A DNA stretch of 64,000 nt, taken from the NCBI GenBank assembly GCA_026393985.1, contig JAPKZB010000084.1:8215-72214 (forward strand), given 5' to 3'. Made by a program: the position numbers and the translations under genes. Shown here piece by piece: positions 17,025-26,421 of this stretch. Positions within the stretch are counted from its first letter, which is position 1. Each line of letters starts with the position of its first letter. The DNA comes from Acidobacteriota bacterium. Its GTDB lineage: Bacteria > Acidobacteriota > Terriglobia > Bryobacterales > Bryobacteraceae. Under the pieces are notes generated by a model. That model made no database searches. It was not told the DNA's origin and saw only the letters and a program-made list of their open reading frames with translations.

Positions 17025-18174
17025 TCGTCCCTCCCCACGCCGCCGTGAGTAAACCTCCCACTTCGGCATTCCAAGCTTCGAGCGAATAGCGGCTCGCCGT
17101 GTCCTGGGCGGCGGCCGACATCCGGGCATACACCGCCGGGTCCCCGGCACACTGCGCAATCGCCCCGGCAATGCTCACGGGCGACGGCTCCGGCAGGATC
17201 ACCCCGGCAACACCATCGGTCACCAGCCAAGGCAGCACCGAAACCGGCGTCGTCACCACCGGCAACCCACAAGCCAGAGCCTCCACCACGGCCTTCGGGA
17301 ATCCTTCCGTCGCCGTGGGGTAGCAGAACACCGTCGCCTGCCGCAGCAGCGCAACCACGGCGGCTTGGGGCAGCTGCCCATGAAAACGCACCCGACCGGC
17401 AACCCCCAACTCCGCTGCCGTTTGCCGCAGCGCGGGCAATGAGGATCCATCACCGACGATATCCAGACTGACCATCGGAAACTGCTCCCGCAGCAGCGGC
17501 AGAGCGCGAATCACCAGCGCTGTTCGTTTGTAAGGCTCCTGCCGGCATGCGTTGATCAGCCGCAGCGGAAGGTTGCTCTTCGCCTCGGCCGGAGCGCAGC
17601 GTTCGAGGTCGCGCCGCCATAGCGAAGTCGAAAAGATCCAGCGCACGTTCGGAAAGCTTGGCGAGGGCGACCCGCCATCGCCGCCAGTCGCCAGCATCAC
17701 GTTCCGCCCTCCGGCCGAGCGCTCCATCAGCCATCGCGTCAAACTTTGATAGACGGATTTCATATCGCGCCAATCACCGCAGTAGCGGGCCAGCAGCGGC
17801 TTCCCCCGCACCAGACCAATCACTAGACCCACCAGCCCAACATCCCCGGGGATCAGGGCATAAATGGCATCGGCCCGACGCGACTCCCGCCACAGCAGCG
17901 CCACGTTCCGGCCCAGCCAACCGGCCATTCCCAACTTGCGCCGCCACCCCGCGCCCGTCGGCTCTGTCAACGGCACCACCCGCAGGTCCCGACCGGTCAC
18001 CGGGCTGCCCTTCTTGCCCTCCGGCCTCGCACCCACCGGCACCGCTACCCGCGTGCTTGGGAACAAATAAGAAACCGCCTCGATCTGAGCCGGAAATCCG
18101 CCATCGGTGCTGTAACCCGACGGCGAATCCGCCGCCGGCCAACAAAGTTTGTGAGAGATTACGAGAAGTTGCAT
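17011..18174 (-). CDS. Glycosyltransferase family 4
   Basis: About 387 residues. The N-terminus reads LLVISHKLCW with an unusual PSGYSTDGGFP loop. The C-terminal half contains INACRQEPYKRTALVIRALP, VGDGSSLPAL and the EX7E motif EGFPKAVVEALACGLPV, all typical of GT4. It overlaps both neighbours (16 nt upstream, 14 nt downstream), consistent with tight coupling. Sugar specificity unknown. Confidence 0.85.
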   Translation of the reverse strand: MQLLVISHKLCWPAADSPSGYSTDGGFPAQIEAVSYLFPSTRVAVPVGARPEGKKGSPVTGRDLRVVPLTEPTGAGWRRKLGMAGWLGRNVALLWRESRRADAIYALIPGDVGLVGLVIGLVRGKPLLARYCGDWRDMKSVYQSLTRWLMERSAGGRNVMLATGGDGGSPSPSFPNVRWIFSTSLWRRDLERCAPAEAKSNLPLRLINACRQEPYKRTALVIRALPLLREQFPMVSLDIVGDGSSLPALRQTAAELGVAGRVRFHGQLPQAAVVALLRQATVFCYPTATEGFPKAVVEALACGLPVVTTPVSVLPWLVTDGVAGVILPEPSPVSIAGAIAQCAGDPAVYARMSAAAQDTASRYSLEAWNAEVGGLLTAAWGGTNGVG

Positions 18175-19406
18175 ACCCGGCTCGCGCCAACCGATGCCCA
18201 CTGGCGCAGCTCCTGGCTCAGCGCCCCGTAAGTGGAATCAAACCCGTACCGCGTCGCCACCCGACTCCGCGCCCGCTCGCTCTGCTCGGTGGCAAAGGCG
18301 GCATCCGTCAACAGTCGCAAAGCATGCAGCGCCAGCCCCAGGTCGTCATCGGCCAACAGAATGCCCTGCTCGTGGGCCATGTCCATACCGTCTACGGCGT
18401 CCGGATTGGCCACCACCGGCACCCCCACCGCCATCACTTCCACGAGACGGCTCCGAAACCCGTAGGTGCCCTTCCACGGGCACAGCATCAGCCTCATGGA
18501 TCCCAGCACCGGCTGCACCTCGTCGATAAAACCCGTCACCCGGATCCGAGGATCTGCCTGCAGCGCCTGCAGTGCGGCGGGAGGATTACTGCCAACCAGC
18601 CACAGCTCCGTCCGCGGAAGCTGCCGCCACACAATCGGCATGATCTTTTGCGCGCATTGCAGCGCGCTCGCCGCGTTATGGGCGCTGCCAAACCCCCCGT
18701 AACAGCAGATCCGTGCCCCCTCCGGCTGCCAGCGGTAGCGCCACCGTTTCACCACATCCACCCCCATCGGCGTATAAAAATGACGAACCCGCGGCGCCAT
18801 CCGCTGCATGTATAAATGCTCCTCGCGGTTGATCGCAATCAGCCCGTCGAACTGCCGCCAGGCGGACTCCTCCGCATCCCGGTACAACTCCACCACCCGC
18901 CGCTTCCACCATCCCGGAATCCAACGCCGCCGGTCCAGATCGGCCCGGTAGGCCTGCCACAACACATTGTGCGTATCGAGCACCACGGGAATCCCCCGGT
19001 CGCGGAAGTACTGCATCGAAGCGCTCGCATGCCAATACTCGAGCAGCACGCAATCAAACTCCCGGTCGCCCAGCAACTCCCCCCAGCGTGCAGCCGGAAA
19101 CGCCACCTGGGACAAAAAGTAGTTCGATGCCCGCAGGCCGGTCCGGGCGCAATAGATCGCCGTCGCCACGCGGCGCCGCCAACCGTCCCACCAGCTCCCG
19201 CTTTCGTCGTAGGGCGCTACGATGGCCTCATCGCACCACGCCGCCAATGCCGCCCTGGTCTCCTGCACCTCGCCCGGCGGCACCGTCGTCACGAAAGTCA
19301 CATGGAACTCCCGCCGCAACGCCTGAAGCGTCAACCCGACACGCTGCCGCTGCCCGGCCGACGCCGGAAACGGTAGAACATGAGAAACCACCGCAATGCG
19401 CCGCAT
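18159..19406 (-). CDS. Glycosyltransferase family 4 (divergent)
   Basis: About 415 residues. N-terminal VVSHVLPFPASAGQRQRVGL is typical of glycosyltransferases for sugar chains. VVLDTHNVLW and INREEHLYMQ follow, then the C-terminal domain with CCYGGFGSAHNAASAL and YGFRSRLVEVMAVGVPVVA. The EX7E first Glu is not obvious, so the family assignment rests on overall layout. The ATG begins 2 nt after the TAG of the methyltransferase. Expected to act in the cytoplasm on the lipid-linked glycan. Confidence 0.8.
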   Translation of the reverse strand: MRRIAVVSHVLPFPASAGQRQRVGLTLQALRREFHVTFVTTVPPGEVQETRAALAAWCDEAIVAPYDESGSWWDGWRRRVATAIYCARTGLRASNYFLSQVAFPAARWGELLGDREFDCVLLEYWHASASMQYFRDRGIPVVLDTHNVLWQAYRADLDRRRWIPGWWKRRVVELYRDAEESAWRQFDGLIAINREEHLYMQRMAPRVRHFYTPMGVDVVKRWRYRWQPEGARICCYGGFGSAHNAASALQCAQKIMPIVWRQLPRTELWLVGSNPPAALQALQADPRIRVTGFIDEVQPVLGSMRLMLCPWKGTYGFRSRLVEVMAVGVPVVANPDAVDGMDMAHEQGILLADDDLGLALHALRLLTDAAFATEQSERARSRVATRYGFDSTYGALSQELRQWASVGASRVCNFS

Positions 19407-19407
19407 C

Positions 19408-20199
19408 CTATGCCGCGGCCTCACCCGGCCGCACCTCCGGCGATACCTTTTGCGCCCGCACCAGCACCATGATGCCCGACGGCCCGGGGTTCTCCCGATC
19501 CTCCCGGCGCAGCTTCCGGTACAGCCTCAGCTTGCCCCACCAGTTCAGGCTCCCGCCGCTCACAATCCGCCGCGTAAACTCCTCGCGCGCCACCTCGCTC
19601 ACGAAGATCGGATAACACTCCGTCACCACAAACCCCGCCCGCGTCAACCGCTCCCGGATCGACTCCACCGTGAAGTACTCCATCACGCTGTGGTCCGTCC
19701 GGTGCTTTTCAATCACCGCGGCCTCGCTGATCGTACCAAGCGAATCCACCGTGAAGTGAACATCGCCCCCCGGCTTGACTACACGCAGCAGCTCCGCCAG
19801 CACGACGTCCAGATTGGGAATATGCTCGAGCACGCAAAAGCTGAAAACACGGTCGAAATAGTCCGCCGGCAGTCCCGCCGTCTCGAGCGGCCCACAGTGA
19901 TAGCGCAGCCGCGAACGCACCGGACTGAACCGGCTACTCACCCGCGCCTGCGCAATCGCCGTTGGACTCACATCGATCCCCACCACCTCGGCGCACGAAG
20001 ACGCCAACAATTGCGTCTGCAACCCCTGCCCGCAACCCAGGTCCAGGACAGCGTCCTGGCGCCGCAAACCCGACCGGTCCACCAGCTCCCGGTACTCGTG
20101 CACCTTGAACGCGTTGCCCACGCTCCAGCGGTTCGGATAAAGCCCCAGCAACGTGAAGAGCTTCCTGTAGGTGTTCTTGATCCGTCTTTTGATCGTCAT
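19408..20199 (-). CDS. Class I SAM-dependent methyltransferase
   Basis: About 263 residues. Motif I is AVLDLGCGQGLQTQLLA, the acidic residue after strand 2 is in VVGIDVSPTAIA, and FSFCVLEHIPN plus VVKPGGDVHFTV complete a Methyltransf_11-type fold. The C-terminal third (about 165-230) looks like a lid or lipid/sugar recognition region. Two ATGs are possible, 20205 and 20199; I prefer 20199 because it forms an ATGA overlap with the previous gene, the pattern used throughout this locus. Possibly a sugar O-methyltransferase. Confidence 0.8.
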   Translation of the reverse strand: MTIKRRIKNTYRKLFTLLGLYPNRWSVGNAFKVHEYRELVDRSGLRRQDAVLDLGCGQGLQTQLLASSCAEVVGIDVSPTAIAQARVSSRFSPVRSRLRYHCGPLETAGLPADYFDRVFSFCVLEHIPNLDVVLAELLRVVKPGGDVHFTVDSLGTISEAAVIEKHRTDHSVMEYFTVESIRERLTRAGFVVTECYPIFVSEVAREEFTRRIVSGGSLNWWGKLRLYRKLRREDRENPGPSGIMVLVRAQKVSPEVRPGEAAA

Positions 20200-21671
20200 G
20201 CCCATGCTTCACTCGCTTGCGATATCCCGGCCGCCGACAACAGCGCCCGCGCCACGCGCTGGCCGCTCTTGCCATCCAACAAATCCCCAAACATCTTCGC
20301 GATCAACGCCTTCCGTTCCTCCCGCTTATGCGCCGGATCAAGCAGTGCCCGCCGCAGGCAGCCCGCCATCTCCTCCTGCGAGGACACAACCGTCACCGCA
20401 CCGCTCTCGACAACCTCCCGGTAGTGGTCGAATTTGTAATAGGAGGCAAACGACACCGGCGAGATATCGGCCCCAGGCGGGTTGTAACCCACGTTCAGAA
20501 TCGGCTTATCGAACATACACAGCTCGAGCGACACCGTCGACGAGATATTGATCCCCGCCGCACAATGCCGCAGCGTGTTCGTGTACATCTCCACATCGTC
20601 CGGCTTGGGCGTCAACCACACCTGCTCCCAGTTCACGGGCGAGAAGATGATGTCGGGCCGGCGCCGGCGCAGATCATCAAAGCGGTTCGTGCGATCCTTC
20701 GGGTAGACCCGCACGAGCAACTGCGGACGCCCCAGCTCCGGCTGCCCGGCCAGCAGATCGGCAATCCCCTCCACCACCCGCATCTCCTCCGGCATATAGT
20801 TCGGCATGCCCGTCGTGTAGACGAAAAAAGGGCGCGCGGGATCCAACCCCACGCGCCGGCAAAACTCCTCCCGGCTCCAGTGGTACTGGGGGTCGAAGTG
20901 AAAATCAAACTGCGGCGTGCCCGTCACAAATACCTGCGCGGGAGGAATGCGCGGATACAGTTCAAGCAGTTGATTCCGCATATCTTCACTCCAAACCAGG
21001 AAGAAGTCATAAGGCAGTAGAATGCGGCCCTGCGACGTCAGGTTGTCCCAGGAAAAGATAAACGTCGCCGTCGGAATGCCCAGCCATTGCGCAGCCTGCA
21101 CCGCCTGAATCGCCACGCGGCAGTGCACATGCGAAGCGTTGAACACGAGCGTCGGCCGGCGCTGCCGGAACAAATTTAGATAATAGTCCGAAGTCCGCAG
21201 CACCCGGCTGCTCGTTCGCTCGATTACCGAAAGCATCGCCAAACCCGCCCGGTTGGCGAACGGCAGGCACATCGCCTTCGACGCGAGCCGCTTGGCCTTC
21301 AGCCAAGGCGTCGTCGCCTCATAGTCGCGCAGCCGCCAGCGGTCCTGCGCCGCCTCCGACCACAGCCAGCGGCCATGCGACATTTCAAGAACCCCCCGCA
21401 TCGCCCGCACCACCCACCGCTCCGGAATCTCCGTCAACTCCATCACCGTGTCATAGCGGCTCACCATCAGCTGCCGCAACGCCTCGTCCGGCATCACGCT
21501 GATTACGTCCACCTCCATCCGCGCTCGCAGACGGTCAAGCGCCGCCGTGTAGACGAAGTTTCGAATCGCCTCGCCCCGCGGCAGAACGGCCTCGATCCGC
21601 GGCATGGCCGGCCTTTGTCCGGCCAGCCGCGCAGCGTCGAGCGGCGAAGAATGCATCTCTTTTGTCGGCAT
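20196..21671 (-). CDS. GT-B-like protein of polysaccharide loci, function unknown
   Basis: 491 residues, soluble. Recognisable blocks are FIFSWDNLTSQGRIL, FLVWSEDMRNQLLE, VFVTGTPQFDFHFDP and a late INISSTVSLELCMFDKPILN. The last resembles the nucleotide-binding half of GT-B enzymes and CDP-glycerol glycerophosphotransferase-like proteins. Similar proteins occur in surface-glycan loci, often near nonulosonic acid genes, but I cannot name a reaction. It is followed by an ATGA-coupled methyltransferase and preceded by the ABC ATPase gene with a 20-nt gap. Confidence 0.6.
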   Translation of the reverse strand: MPTKEMHSSPLDAARLAGQRPAMPRIEAVLPRGEAIRNFVYTAALDRLRARMEVDVISVMPDEALRQLMVSRYDTVMELTEIPERWVVRAMRGVLEMSHGRWLWSEAAQDRWRLRDYEATTPWLKAKRLASKAMCLPFANRAGLAMLSVIERTSSRVLRTSDYYLNLFRQRRPTLVFNASHVHCRVAIQAVQAAQWLGIPTATFIFSWDNLTSQGRILLPYDFFLVWSEDMRNQLLELYPRIPPAQVFVTGTPQFDFHFDPQYHWSREEFCRRVGLDPARPFFVYTTGMPNYMPEEMRVVEGIADLLAGQPELGRPQLLVRVYPKDRTNRFDDLRRRRPDIIFSPVNWEQVWLTPKPDDVEMYTNTLRHCAAGINISSTVSLELCMFDKPILNVGYNPPGADISPVSFASYYKFDHYREVVESGAVTVVSSQEEMAGCLRRALLDPAHKREERKALIAKMFGDLLDGKSGQRVARALLSAAGISQASEAWA

Positions 21672-21691
21672 AGTTTTCCAGGAAGATCGGA

Positions 21692-22978
21692 TTAACGGCT
21701 AACGGCAACACTAACGGCAACACTCTCCGCCGCCTGCGCGGAATCGGCCGACTGCGCCTTCAGCGACCATTCGGTTGACGGGGTTAACAGGGCGCCCCAA
21801 CCACTGCTCTCCCCCGCAAAATCCAGGTGCAGCACTTCGGAAACATACCGCGAGTTGGCCAGGTTGCCCCGTAGCAAAATCTTGAAATATACGCCATACA
21901 TCCCGGGCTCGAGCCACAGCGCCGGAATCTTCACCCGCAGCTGATAAGAGCCTTGCCACTCCTTCTCCGGCCCGAACTCGCCGCTCTCCCGCCGCAGATG
22001 AAATACACCTCGCTGATGCATATCCTCCATCTGGCACAGCAGCGTGAAGCCGCAAATCGGCTGGGCCAAATGCAGCACCGTGTGGACCTCGAAGCCCTCT
22101 TTCTGGTCCACGGTCCGGCTTTCGCAATCCCCCGCACGCACCGGGCCGAATCCGAAACCCGACTTCGGCGCACTCTCCTCCGGCGTGGCCGCCGATGCCG
22201 CCGTCACGTTGTAGTAGGTCTCAATCGCTGCCCCAATGTCGCCCTGGTACAGCAGCCGTCCGCCGTCGAGCACCACGCCCCGCGTGCACAGCGAACGCAC
22301 CGCCCCCATGTTGTGGCTCACAAACAAAATCGTGCGTCCCTGTTGCGCCACCTCGCCCATCTTGCCAAGGCACTTCTTTTGAAACGCCAGATCCCCCACC
22401 GCCAGCACCTCGTCAATCAACAGCGTCTCCGGCTCCAGATGTGCCGCCACGGCAAACGCCAGCCGCAGATACATCCCGCTCGAATAAAACTTCACCGGCG
22501 TATCGATGAAACGATCCACCTCGGAAAAGGCGACAATCGCGTCGAACTGCCGGCGGATCTCCGCCTGCTTCATGCCGAGAATGGCCCCGTTCAGAAAGAT
22601 GTTCTCGCGCCCGGTCAGTTCATTGTGGAAACCCGTTCCTACTTCGAGCAGCGAACCAATCCGGCCGCGAATCTCCGCGTATCCGCTCGTCGGCTCCGTG
22701 ATCCGCGACAGAACCTTCAACAGAGTACTCTTCCCCGCCCCGTTCCGGCCGATAATGCCGACTACCTCGCCCGCCTTGACCTCGAAATCCAGATCCCGCA
22801 GCGCCCACAGCGTCGACTCCTCGCTTGCCGGACGCGGTCGACCGATCGACCGGAGCCTCCGCCACGGCGCCGCCAGGCCGCTCGCGATGCTATCCCGCAG
22901 CGTCTGGTATCGCTGCTGCGGCGCGCCAATCTGGTAACGCTTGGAAAGATTACAAACTCGAATTGCCGTTTCGCTCAT
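21692..22978 (-). CDS. Wzt-type ABC transporter ATP-binding protein with C-terminal carbohydrate-binding-like domain
   Basis: About 428 residues. The ATPase domain has Walker A GIIGRNGAGKSTLL (about 76-89), signature YSSGMYLRLAFA (about 165) and Walker B TLLIDEVLAVGD (about 184), the form typical of polysaccharide/teichoic acid exporters. Residues about 270-428 form a beta-rich extension like the Wzt C-terminal domain, which in known O-antigen exporters recognises the capped chain end. The partner permease is most likely the gene at 34290-35129, twelve genes upstream. The ATG overlaps the asparagine synthase stop (ATGA, 22975-22978). Confidence 0.88.
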   Translation of the reverse strand: MSETAIRVCNLSKRYQIGAPQQRYQTLRDSIASGLAAPWRRLRSIGRPRPASEESTLWALRDLDFEVKAGEVVGIIGRNGAGKSTLLKVLSRITEPTSGYAEIRGRIGSLLEVGTGFHNELTGRENIFLNGAILGMKQAEIRRQFDAIVAFSEVDRFIDTPVKFYSSGMYLRLAFAVAAHLEPETLLIDEVLAVGDLAFQKKCLGKMGEVAQQGRTILFVSHNMGAVRSLCTRGVVLDGGRLLYQGDIGAAIETYYNVTAASAATPEESAPKSGFGFGPVRAGDCESRTVDQKEGFEVHTVLHLAQPICGFTLLCQMEDMHQRGVFHLRRESGEFGPEKEWQGSYQLRVKIPALWLEPGMYGVYFKILLRGNLANSRYVSEVLHLDFAGESSGWGALLTPSTEWSLKAQSADSAQAAESVAVSVAVSR

Positions 22979-24735
22979 GCTGCCCCTGCCACCCTGTTTT
23001 GAACCGCTAGCCCTAAATTGATCCACTGCCAGACGTAGAAGCTGTTGTCCTGTCCGCCCTGCTGAAACTCCCGCCACGCTCGCGTCACCGCCGCGGCGTC
23101 CAGCCATTCCCCCTGGTACTCCTCCACCGCCGCCTCGATGCAGTCCCGCGCCCATCGCCGCAACGGCCCCGCCAACCACTCCCGCTGGGGCGTCTGCACC
23201 GGCCGCTTCGGCGCCTCCACAACGCCGCTCGGCGCCAGTTGGCCGGCAATCTGCCGCAGCATCCACTTCTGGCATCCCTCCCGGACCTTGCGGTCGCCCG
23301 GCTGCCGCAATGCCAGCTCAAACAGCCGGTGGTCCAGAAACGGCTCTCGCAGCTCCGTCGAATACCGCATCGAAATCCGGTCGTTAAACCGTAGTGCCCG
23401 CGGCAGCTTCGTGTAGCAGGCGTCCAGATACTGCCGGTTGCGCAGCGCATCGGCAAAAACCGCCTTCGGCGCTAGCGGCTCAGCCAGCGCGCGAAACTCC
23501 GGCAACAAACACTCTGGCCGCGTCGCCCGCGTGCGCGTCCCCTGCAGCATCGCCCCCGCCGCCGCGCCGCCCCCCGACCCTTCCGCCAACCCGGCATAGT
23601 AGTCATACCCCGCCCACTGCTCATCCATCCCCTGCCCGTCGAGCAGCACCACGATGCCCATCGAACGCGCCAGCCGAAACAATCCCGCATAGGCCAACGT
23701 CGGAAGTCCGCCAAACGGACCATCCGCACTCGACTGCACCGCCGCGGCCAACTCCGGCACCTCCCGCGGCTGCAACCGGCTCACCACAGACCGGTGCCGA
23801 GTCCGCCCCAGCATCTGCTCCACCCACGGCGTCTCGTCATACCGCGCATCGCCCGTCACATAGGTGAACGCCATCACCGCGCTGCCCTCCCCCTGCTCCA
23901 TCGTGTCCACCAGGCCAAGCAGCAGCGAAGAATCCAGCCCTCCGCTGATGTTGATCGCCACCGGCACATCCGAACGGAAGCGCCACTCGACCGACTCCCG
24001 CAGCAGCGCCGTATACTCCTCCTGCACCACCGCCACGCTCCGTTCATCAAACTCCGGACCCACCTGCTCCGCCAGGTCATACCAACGGCGGATGCGGACG
24101 TTCCCGTCCTGCCAGGTCATCTGATGCCCCGGCGGCAGCGCCATAACTCCCGCCGAAAACGTCTCCGCCGAGTGGTCATGCAGGCCATAAGCCAGATAGG
24201 AACTCCACGCCCGCGCATTCGCCTCTTCCGCCACCCCGGCCGCATACAGCGCCCGCATCTCACTGGCCGCCACCAGCGTTCCGTTCGGCCGTTGATGATA
24301 GTAAAGCGGCTTCACCCCAAACCGGTCGCGCGCGGCAAACAACCGCTGCTCCCGCTCATCCCACAGCAAAAAGGCAAACATCCCAACCAGGCGATCCAGG
24401 CACTCCTCGCCCCAGCGCTCCCACGCGGCCAGAATCACCTCCGTGTCCGTCTGCGAACGGAACGGGTAATCGCCCAGCTCCCTGGCCAGCTCCCGGTAGT
24501 TGTAGATCTCGCCGTTAAACGCAATCCACAATGTACCCGCCGCGTTCGACATCGGCTGCCGGCCGGAATCAGACAGATCGAGAATGCTCAACCGGTTATG
24601 ACCCAGGCCCGCCGCGCCCCGCGGCGAAACATAGACGCCCCGCGCATCCGGCCCCCGGTGCTCCTGGCTATGGACCATCGCCACCAACTCCGCGCCGCTC
24701 CACTCAACCCCAAACATTCCCGCGATTCCGCACAT
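22975..24735 (-). CDS. asnB: Asparagine synthase (glutamine-hydrolysing)
   Basis: 586 residues, full length. The N-terminal glutamine amidotransferase domain begins MCGIAGMFG with the catalytic Cys2, and the C-terminal synthase domain carries the PP-loop NISGGLDSSLL near residue 262. LDGQGMDEQWAGYDYY and ELREPFLDHRLFEL are further family motifs. In surface-glycan loci AsnB-like enzymes commonly amidate uronic acids rather than make free asparagine; the nucleotide-sugar dehydrogenase at 45857-47203 could supply such a uronate. It overlaps the dehydrogenase gene by 32 nt at its start. Confidence 0.9.
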   Translation of the reverse strand: MCGIAGMFGVEWSGAELVAMVHSQEHRGPDARGVYVSPRGAAGLGHNRLSILDLSDSGRQPMSNAAGTLWIAFNGEIYNYRELARELGDYPFRSQTDTEVILAAWERWGEECLDRLVGMFAFLLWDEREQRLFAARDRFGVKPLYYHQRPNGTLVAASEMRALYAAGVAEEANARAWSSYLAYGLHDHSAETFSAGVMALPPGHQMTWQDGNVRIRRWYDLAEQVGPEFDERSVAVVQEEYTALLRESVEWRFRSDVPVAINISGGLDSSLLLGLVDTMEQGEGSAVMAFTYVTGDARYDETPWVEQMLGRTRHRSVVSRLQPREVPELAAAVQSSADGPFGGLPTLAYAGLFRLARSMGIVVLLDGQGMDEQWAGYDYYAGLAEGSGGGAAAGAMLQGTRTRATRPECLLPEFRALAEPLAPKAVFADALRNRQYLDACYTKLPRALRFNDRISMRYSTELREPFLDHRLFELALRQPGDRKVREGCQKWMLRQIAGQLAPSGVVEAPKRPVQTPQREWLAGPLRRWARDCIEAAVEEYQGEWLDAAAVTRAWREFQQGGQDNSFYVWQWINLGLAVQNRVAGAA

Positions 24736-25702
24736 GCTCTTCCCCTTGCTGCCCGCTGCCCTGCGCCGTAATCCAGCGCGCGACCTTTCCGGCCAGAAAC
24801 ACTTCCGTTCGTTCCATCGAGCTCCCGGTGCAGCCCCCGATATGCGGCGTCAGCAGCAGGTTCCCGTGCTCCCGCGCATAAACCAGCAGCGGGTGATTCA
24901 CCCCCACGGCGTGTTCGTCCGCCAACACGTCCAACGCCGCCCCGGCCAGCCGCCCGCCCCGTAAGGCCGCCAGCAGCGCCTCCTCCCGGATCACCTCCCC
25001 GCGCGAGGTGTTCACCAGCCGTGCCCCCGGGCGCATTGCGGCAAACTGCGCCGGCCCCATCAGGCCCGTCGTCTCCTCCGTCAAACTCACATGCAAACTC
25101 AAAAGCTCCGCCCTCGCCAGTAGCTCATCCATCGAAACCAGCCGCACGTTCGGTGGAACCGCCGCCCGCTCCACATACGGGTCGCAAGCCACCACCTCGG
25201 CCTCGAACGCCTCCAGGTACCGGGCCACCAATTGACCCAGCCGCCCCAGTCCCACCAGGCCCACCGTGCTGCCGTACAACTCCCGGCCCCGAAACCGGTC
25301 GCGGTCCCACTTCCCGGTAGGGCCCTGCGCCAGGGCCCCCGGCAGGTCTCGCAGCAGCGCCAACAGCAAGCCGATCGTCAACTCGGCCGTGGCCCGCACC
25401 GAGCGCAAAAATTCCGTCTCCCCTCGCAAACTCAACACCGCGATGCTGCGCCGCTCCGCTTCCTGCAGGTCGATATGGGTCAACCCGGTTGTCGGAGTGG
25501 CCACCGCCCGCAGCGTCGGCGCCGCCGCCATCAGCTCCCGGTCAATCCGGCTCCGCAACCGCACCCAAAGCACCTCATGCCCCGGCAGCAACGCCAGCAG
25601 CGCCGCGCGGTCGGCATCGGCCCAGGTCACCTCGCCAACACCTTCGAGAATCCTCGCCGCGGCCGCCGAAAACTCAGCCGGCTCGGCCACTAGAATGCGC
25701 AT
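24704..25702 (-). CDS. D-isomer 2-hydroxyacid dehydrogenase (phosphoglycerate-dehydrogenase-like)
   Basis: About 332 residues. The NAD-binding motif is VGLVGLGRLGQLVARYL (about 150), with the catalytic Arg in the NTSRGEVI block, Glu in the VLADE region and His in LLTPHIGGCT. The catalytic triad therefore appears complete. There is no C-terminal ACT domain, unlike long SerA forms. It could oxidise or reduce a 2-hydroxyacid used as a glycan substituent; its neighbourhood with NeuA and AsnB argues against general serine synthesis. Its ends overlap both neighbours by about 30 nt. Confidence 0.85.
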   Translation of the reverse strand: MRILVAEPAEFSAAAARILEGVGEVTWADADRAALLALLPGHEVLWVRLRSRIDRELMAAAPTLRAVATPTTGLTHIDLQEAERRSIAVLSLRGETEFLRSVRATAELTIGLLLALLRDLPGALAQGPTGKWDRDRFRGRELYGSTVGLVGLGRLGQLVARYLEAFEAEVVACDPYVERAAVPPNVRLVSMDELLARAELLSLHVSLTEETTGLMGPAQFAAMRPGARLVNTSRGEVIREEALLAALRGGRLAGAALDVLADEHAVGVNHPLLVYAREHGNLLLTPHIGGCTGSSMERTEVFLAGKVARWITAQGSGQQGEEHVRNRGNVWG

Positions 25703-26408
25703 GATCAACCGCCTCGGCCAGCAGAAACTCCGCCCAACGGAGGTCAAACAGATCGTCCACGTTGCACGACCGCTCGGCCGGCATCAGCCAGGCCTGGCAC
25801 CGGGCCCCTTTGAGCGAATTCCGCTCCATCAACACGTCATGGCGGGTCAGATAAATCGATCCGTCGCGCAGATAGAGAGGCGGCAGTTGCTGCCGCGGTT
25901 GCCCCTCAAAGTGCTCGCCAAAGGGGAGATCCTCCACCCAGCCCTCCCCGTCAATACTCTTCATCCGCGCCGGGTGCCTCTCGCCCACCGGCGTAAACGA
26001 AATCACCGAATCGGCCTGCGTCCGCTCGAGCAACGCGATCGCACCGTCAATGTCCGTATCCCGCCGCAGCGGGTTGGTCGGCTGCAGGACGAGGATCGCA
26101 TCGTAGCGCTCTCCGCGCTCCTCAAGAAACCGCACCATGTGCTGCACCACCGGAATCGTCGGCGTCTCGTCCCGCGCCAACTCCGCCGGGCGCAGCACCG
26201 GCACGGCCAACCCCAACAACTCGCCCATCCGCGCAATCTCCCGGTCATCGGTCGAAAGCACCACCCGCGACAATCGCTGCGCCCGCAGCGCCGCCTCCGC
26301 CGTGTAAGCCAGCAGCGGCCGGCCCCCCACCGGTACAAGATTCTTCCGCGGAATCCCTTTCGAACCGCCTCGCGCGGTCACCACCCCCAACACCGAAAGC
26401 ATACCCAT
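25674..26408 (-). CDS. neuA: CMP-nonulosonic acid synthetase (NeuA/LegF-like cytidylyltransferase)
   Basis: About 244 residues, the size of single-domain cytidylyltransferases. The signature ARGGSKGIPRKNLVPVGGRP lies at the N-terminus, followed by LQPTNPLRRDTDID and DGSIYLTRHD. The enzyme would couple CTP to a sialic-, legionaminic- or pseudaminic-type acid, giving the CMP-activated donor. With NeuB (33231) and NeuC (27278) it completes a nonulosonate core pathway. A GGGGAG site about 9 nt before the ATG at 26408 sets the start. Confidence 0.88.
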   Translation of the reverse strand: MGMLSVLGVVTARGGSKGIPRKNLVPVGGRPLLAYTAEAALRAQRLSRVVLSTDDREIARMGELLGLAVPVLRPAELARDETPTIPVVQHMVRFLEERGERYDAILVLQPTNPLRRDTDIDGAIALLERTQADSVISFTPVGERHPARMKSIDGEGWVEDLPFGEHFEGQPRQQLPPLYLRDGSIYLTRHDVLMERNSLKGARCQAWLMPAERSCNVDDLFDLRWAEFLLAEAVDHAHSSGRAG

Positions 26409-26421
26409 CGCGTCACTCCCC

